A program made the translations under genes and the position numbers. Positions 14,887-17,014 of a stretch of 17,014 nucleotides of DNA are shown here, piece by piece. The number at the start of each line of letters is the position of its first letter. Position 1 is the stretch's first letter. The stretch comes from Bacteroidota bacterium (GTDB taxonomy: Bacteria > Bacteroidota > Bacteroidia > NS11-12g > UBA9320): NCBI GenBank assembly GCA_024638525.1, contig JAHEKB010000022.1:1-17014 (forward strand), read 5' to 3'. Under the pieces are notes generated by a model. That model was given only the letters and a program-made list of their open reading frames with translations, ran no database searches and was not told where the DNA came from.

Positions 14887-15624
14887 ATGAAGATTTTAGT
14901 TTGCATGAGCGTGGTACCTGATACCACTACCAAGATTACCTTCACAGATAACGACACCAAATTCAACACAGAAGGGGTTCAATTCATTATTAATCCATAT
15001 GACGAGCTCGCATTGACACGCGCTCTGGAAATTACTGAAGCTCAAGGTGGAAGCGTAACCGTTATTCACGTTGGGCCTGCATCAAGTGATGCGGTGATTC
15101 GCAAAGCATTGGCTATTGGAGCTCAAGAAGCGATCCGAGTGGATAGCGAAGCCTACGACGGCATGTATGTAGCTGGGCAAATTTCTTCTGTTGTAAAAGA
15201 CGGTGACTTCGATCTTGTCTTGACAGGAAGAGAATCCATAGATTATAACGGCGGTCAAGTTGGACCATTAGTATCCGCCATGCTAGACTGGCCACTGATC
15301 AATGTGGTCATGGAGTTAGATGTTGAAAACGGTGAAGTCAAAGCCACTAGAGATATAGATGGCGGACGAGAAGAACTCAGTGCAGCATTGCCCTGTGTGG
15401 TAAGTGCACAGAAGGACCTTTGTGAGCCTAGGATCCCCAATATGAGGGGAATCATGCAGGCCAGAAGCAAACCATTGAATGTGGTTCCGGCACAAGACCG
15501 ATATAACAACACCAGCTACAAATCATATGAATTGCCTCCCGCTAAATCAGGCGTTAGAATGATTGATGCTGAGAACGCTGAAGAATTGATAGACATTCTA
15601 TACAACGAAAAGAAATTATTTTAA
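14887..15624 (+). CDS. etfB: Electron transfer flavoprotein beta subunit
   Basis: A 245-residue EtfB, the smaller subunit of the soluble heterodimer that accepts electrons from acyl-CoA and other dehydrogenases and passes them to the quinone pool through ETF-quinone oxidoreductase. The N-terminal MKILVCMSVVPDTTTKI and NPYDELALTRALEI are characteristic. The TGRESIDYNGGQVGP loop forms the nucleotide (AMP) site typical of the family, and CEPRIPNMRGIMQA is the conserved strand-helix before the C-terminal arm. The length is normal. etfA follows after two bases. Confidence 0.96.
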   Translation: MKILVCMSVVPDTTTKITFTDNDTKFNTEGVQFIINPYDELALTRALEITEAQGGSVTVIHVGPASSDAVIRKALAIGAQEAIRVDSEAYDGMYVAGQISSVVKDGDFDLVLTGRESIDYNGGQVGPLVSAMLDWPLINVVMELDVENGEVKATRDIDGGREELSAALPCVVSAQKDLCEPRIPNMRGIMQARSKPLNVVPAQDRYNNTSYKSYELPPAKSGVRMIDAENAEELIDILYNEKKLF

Positions 15625-15626
15625 AG

Positions 15627-16586
15627 ATGGCAGTAGCAGTATTTGCAGAAAGTGACGGTGGCAGCTATAAGAAATCCAGTTTTGAAGCCGTGAGTTATGC
15701 CAAGGAATTGGCAAACAATTTAAGCACCTCTTGTATCGCAATCTCCATTAACGGAGATACTCAGGTCAATCTGGGAAAATATGGTGCCGACAAAGAATTG
15801 AGAATTTCTTCCTCTAGCCTTGAGAGATTCAACCCAAAAGCATATGCTAAGGTGATAGCTGAAGCGCTTGAGGCTTGTGGTGCTCACACTTTGGTGATCA
15901 GCCAGACCTATAGCGGAAAGTCAATGGCACCTATTGTGGCGGTCATGAGAGATTCTGCATTGGCAACGGGAGTGATTTCCATGGCGGACTCCTCAAATGG
16001 CTTCGTGGTACAAAAGACCTGCTTCTCAAACAAGGCCTTTTCTAAAGTTGAGCTTAAAGGAGACAAGCGGGTATTAACGCTTATTCCCAATTCATACGAA
16101 ATTTCAGGTATGGGTAGTGATGCTGATATTGAAAGCTTTGAAAGTTCTGTAAGTGATGCAGACAATAACAGCAGCTCAATTGCACTTCACAAACAAAGCG
16201 GCAAAATAGCCTTGACTGAGGCAGAGTTGGTTGTTTCAGCAGGCAGGGGCTTGAAAGGACCCGAAAATTGGAATATGATTGAGGAATTAGCTGACACTAT
16301 TGGCGCGGCAACAGCTTGCTCTAAACCGGTATCTGATATGGAATGGAGGCCGCACTCGGAGCACGTAGGGCAAACTGGCATTACCATCAAACCCAATCTG
16401 TATATTGCAATTGGAATATCTGGGGCGATACAGCATTTAGCTGGCGTCAGTTCAAGCAAGGTGATTTGTGTTGTAAATACTGATCCCGAAGCACCCTTCT
16501 TCAAGGCAGCGGATTATGGCATCGTTGGAGATGCCTTTGAGGTTGTTCCAAAATTGATCAATCGCGCCAAGGAGGTCCTGGCATAA
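15627..16586 (+). CDS. etfA: Electron transfer flavoprotein alpha subunit
   Basis: A 319-residue EtfA, partner of EtfB and holder of the electron-transferring FAD. The C-terminal FAD domain is intact: VSAGRG (203-208), ATACSKPVSD (228-237), GQTG (248-251), GISGAIQHLAG (263-273) and NTDPEAPFF (284-292) with the following AD (295-296) and GIVGD. The N-terminal domain (1-190) resembles EtfB. ATG 15627 lies two bases past the etfB stop, so the two are translated from one message. The TAA at 16584 is followed by the next gene after three bases. Confidence 0.96.
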   Translation: MAVAVFAESDGGSYKKSSFEAVSYAKELANNLSTSCIAISINGDTQVNLGKYGADKELRISSSSLERFNPKAYAKVIAEALEACGAHTLVISQTYSGKSMAPIVAVMRDSALATGVISMADSSNGFVVQKTCFSNKAFSKVELKGDKRVLTLIPNSYEISGMGSDADIESFESSVSDADNNSSSIALHKQSGKIALTEAELVVSAGRGLKGPENWNMIEELADTIGAATACSKPVSDMEWRPHSEHVGQTGITIKPNLYIAIGISGAIQHLAGVSSSKVICVVNTDPEAPFFKAADYGIVGDAFEVVPKLINRAKEVLA

Positions 16587-16589
16587 GTT

Positions 16590-17014
16590 GTGGCAGATAA
16601 GATTGAATTAAATATCATTGGGCTGACAACGGGACACTCTCAGAAGAACAGCTATACCCTCATCTTGGGTGAATCGGATGGTGAACTAAAGTTACCTGTG
16701 GTTATTGGGAGTTACGAGGCACAGTCCATAGCTCTGGTGATAGAGGATATTAAACCGCATAGACCTCTAACCCATGATCTCATGCATAGTTTGCTCGACA
16801 AATTCAAGATAGAGCTCCGCGAAGTGATCATATACAAACTGGTAGAAGGAGTTTTCTACGCCAAATTAATCTGCATACAGAATGAACAGGAGTTGGAGAT
16901 TGATTCGAGAACTTCAGATGCTATAGCTATGGCACTAAGGAGTAAGTGTCCAATCTATACGTATAAAAACATCATGGATGATGCGGGTATTGTTTTAGAA
17001 TCCAGTGAGATAGA
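16590..17014 (+). CDS. Bifunctional nuclease family protein (DUF151), 5' part
   Basis: The frame starts at GTG 16590 and stays open to the window end (141 codons plus two bases). The product has the DUF151/BFN signatures: LKLPVVIGSYEAQSIALVIE, PHRPLTHDLMHSLLDKF, VFYAKLI and SRTSDAIAMALRSKCPIY. Family members have been described as nucleases acting on RNA and DNA, and the fold is small and cytoplasmic. Bacteroidota homologues often carry a UVR motif after this domain, which would lie past the window end. The etfA TAA lies in the same frame two codons upstream, so GTG is the first possible start. It is probably in one operon with etfBA. Confidence 0.9.
   Translation, partial: MADKIELNIIGLTTGHSQKNSYTLILGESDGELKLPVVIGSYEAQSIALVIEDIKPHRPLTHDLMHSLLDKFKIELREVIIYKLVEGVFYAKLICIQNEQELEIDSRTSDAIAMALRSKCPIYTYKNIMDDAGIVLESSEI

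Noticed and set aside
1..17014. Mobile elements, phage, CRISPR or defence genes
   Set aside because: No transposase, integrase, terminal repeats with target duplications, spaced repeats or defence-type domains were seen by reading.

Overview
The window looks like ordinary chromosome from a member of the Bacteroidota, most likely a marine Flavobacteriales-type bacterium; the rank below phylum is an inference. The evidence is the low-to-moderate G+C by eye, the near absence of Shine-Dalgarno sequences, and -7 boxes of the TAnnTTTG type used by the Bacteroidota sigma factor. The gene families also fit: a GyrA with a long acidic tail, a TrkA/TrkH pair, and an etfB-etfA pair followed by a DUF151 bifunctional nuclease. 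I see no insertion sequence, phage gene, CRISPR array, tRNA, rRNA or clear sign of recent transfer.

Layout. 1-342: C-terminal end of an MBL-fold RNA-processing exonuclease. 343-503: leader with two stacked hairpins. 504-3026: gyrA. 3007-4242: exported TPR protein whose start lies inside the end of gyrA, closed by a strong terminator. 4243-5588: a 1.3 kb gene-poor stretch, the only part that housekeeping genes do not explain. It holds a second orphan terminator, a nested two-helix inverted repeat (4612-4696), two doubtful small ORFs, and a minus-strand promoter box facing a hairpin with a long T tract. 5589-6709: two small membrane proteins (LysE-type exporter, DUF1761). 6722-10327, minus strand: a tightly overlapped four-gene operon in the order pirin, TlpA-like lipoprotein thioredoxin, GNAT/BioF2-like acyltransferase, DUF457 membrane hydrolase. 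10394-11221: CvfB-like S1 RNA-binding protein, ending directly against trkH. 11222-14010, minus strand: trkA-trkH potassium uptake operon. 14069-14831, minus strand: small TPR protein and PaaI-type thioesterase. 14887-17014: etfB, etfA and a bifunctional nuclease cut by the window end.

Working together. Most genes are housekeeping: DNA topology (GyrA), RNA turnover or regulation (MBL exonuclease, CvfB), potassium homeostasis (TrkA gating TrkH) and electron transfer from acyl-CoA dehydrogenases (EtfAB). The pirin-TlpA-GNAT-DUF457 operon joins a redox lipoprotein, an acyl/aminoacyl transferase and a membrane hydrolase; overlaps of 1, 4 and 28 bp suggest coupled expression, but no shared pathway is evident. 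I found no convincing undescribed multi-gene system. The best leads are non-coding: the structured element at 4612-4696, the possible small RNAs near 4380-4483 and 5402-5484, and a repeated arrangement in which the -7 box sits almost on the start codon, implying leaderless or near-leaderless mRNAs.
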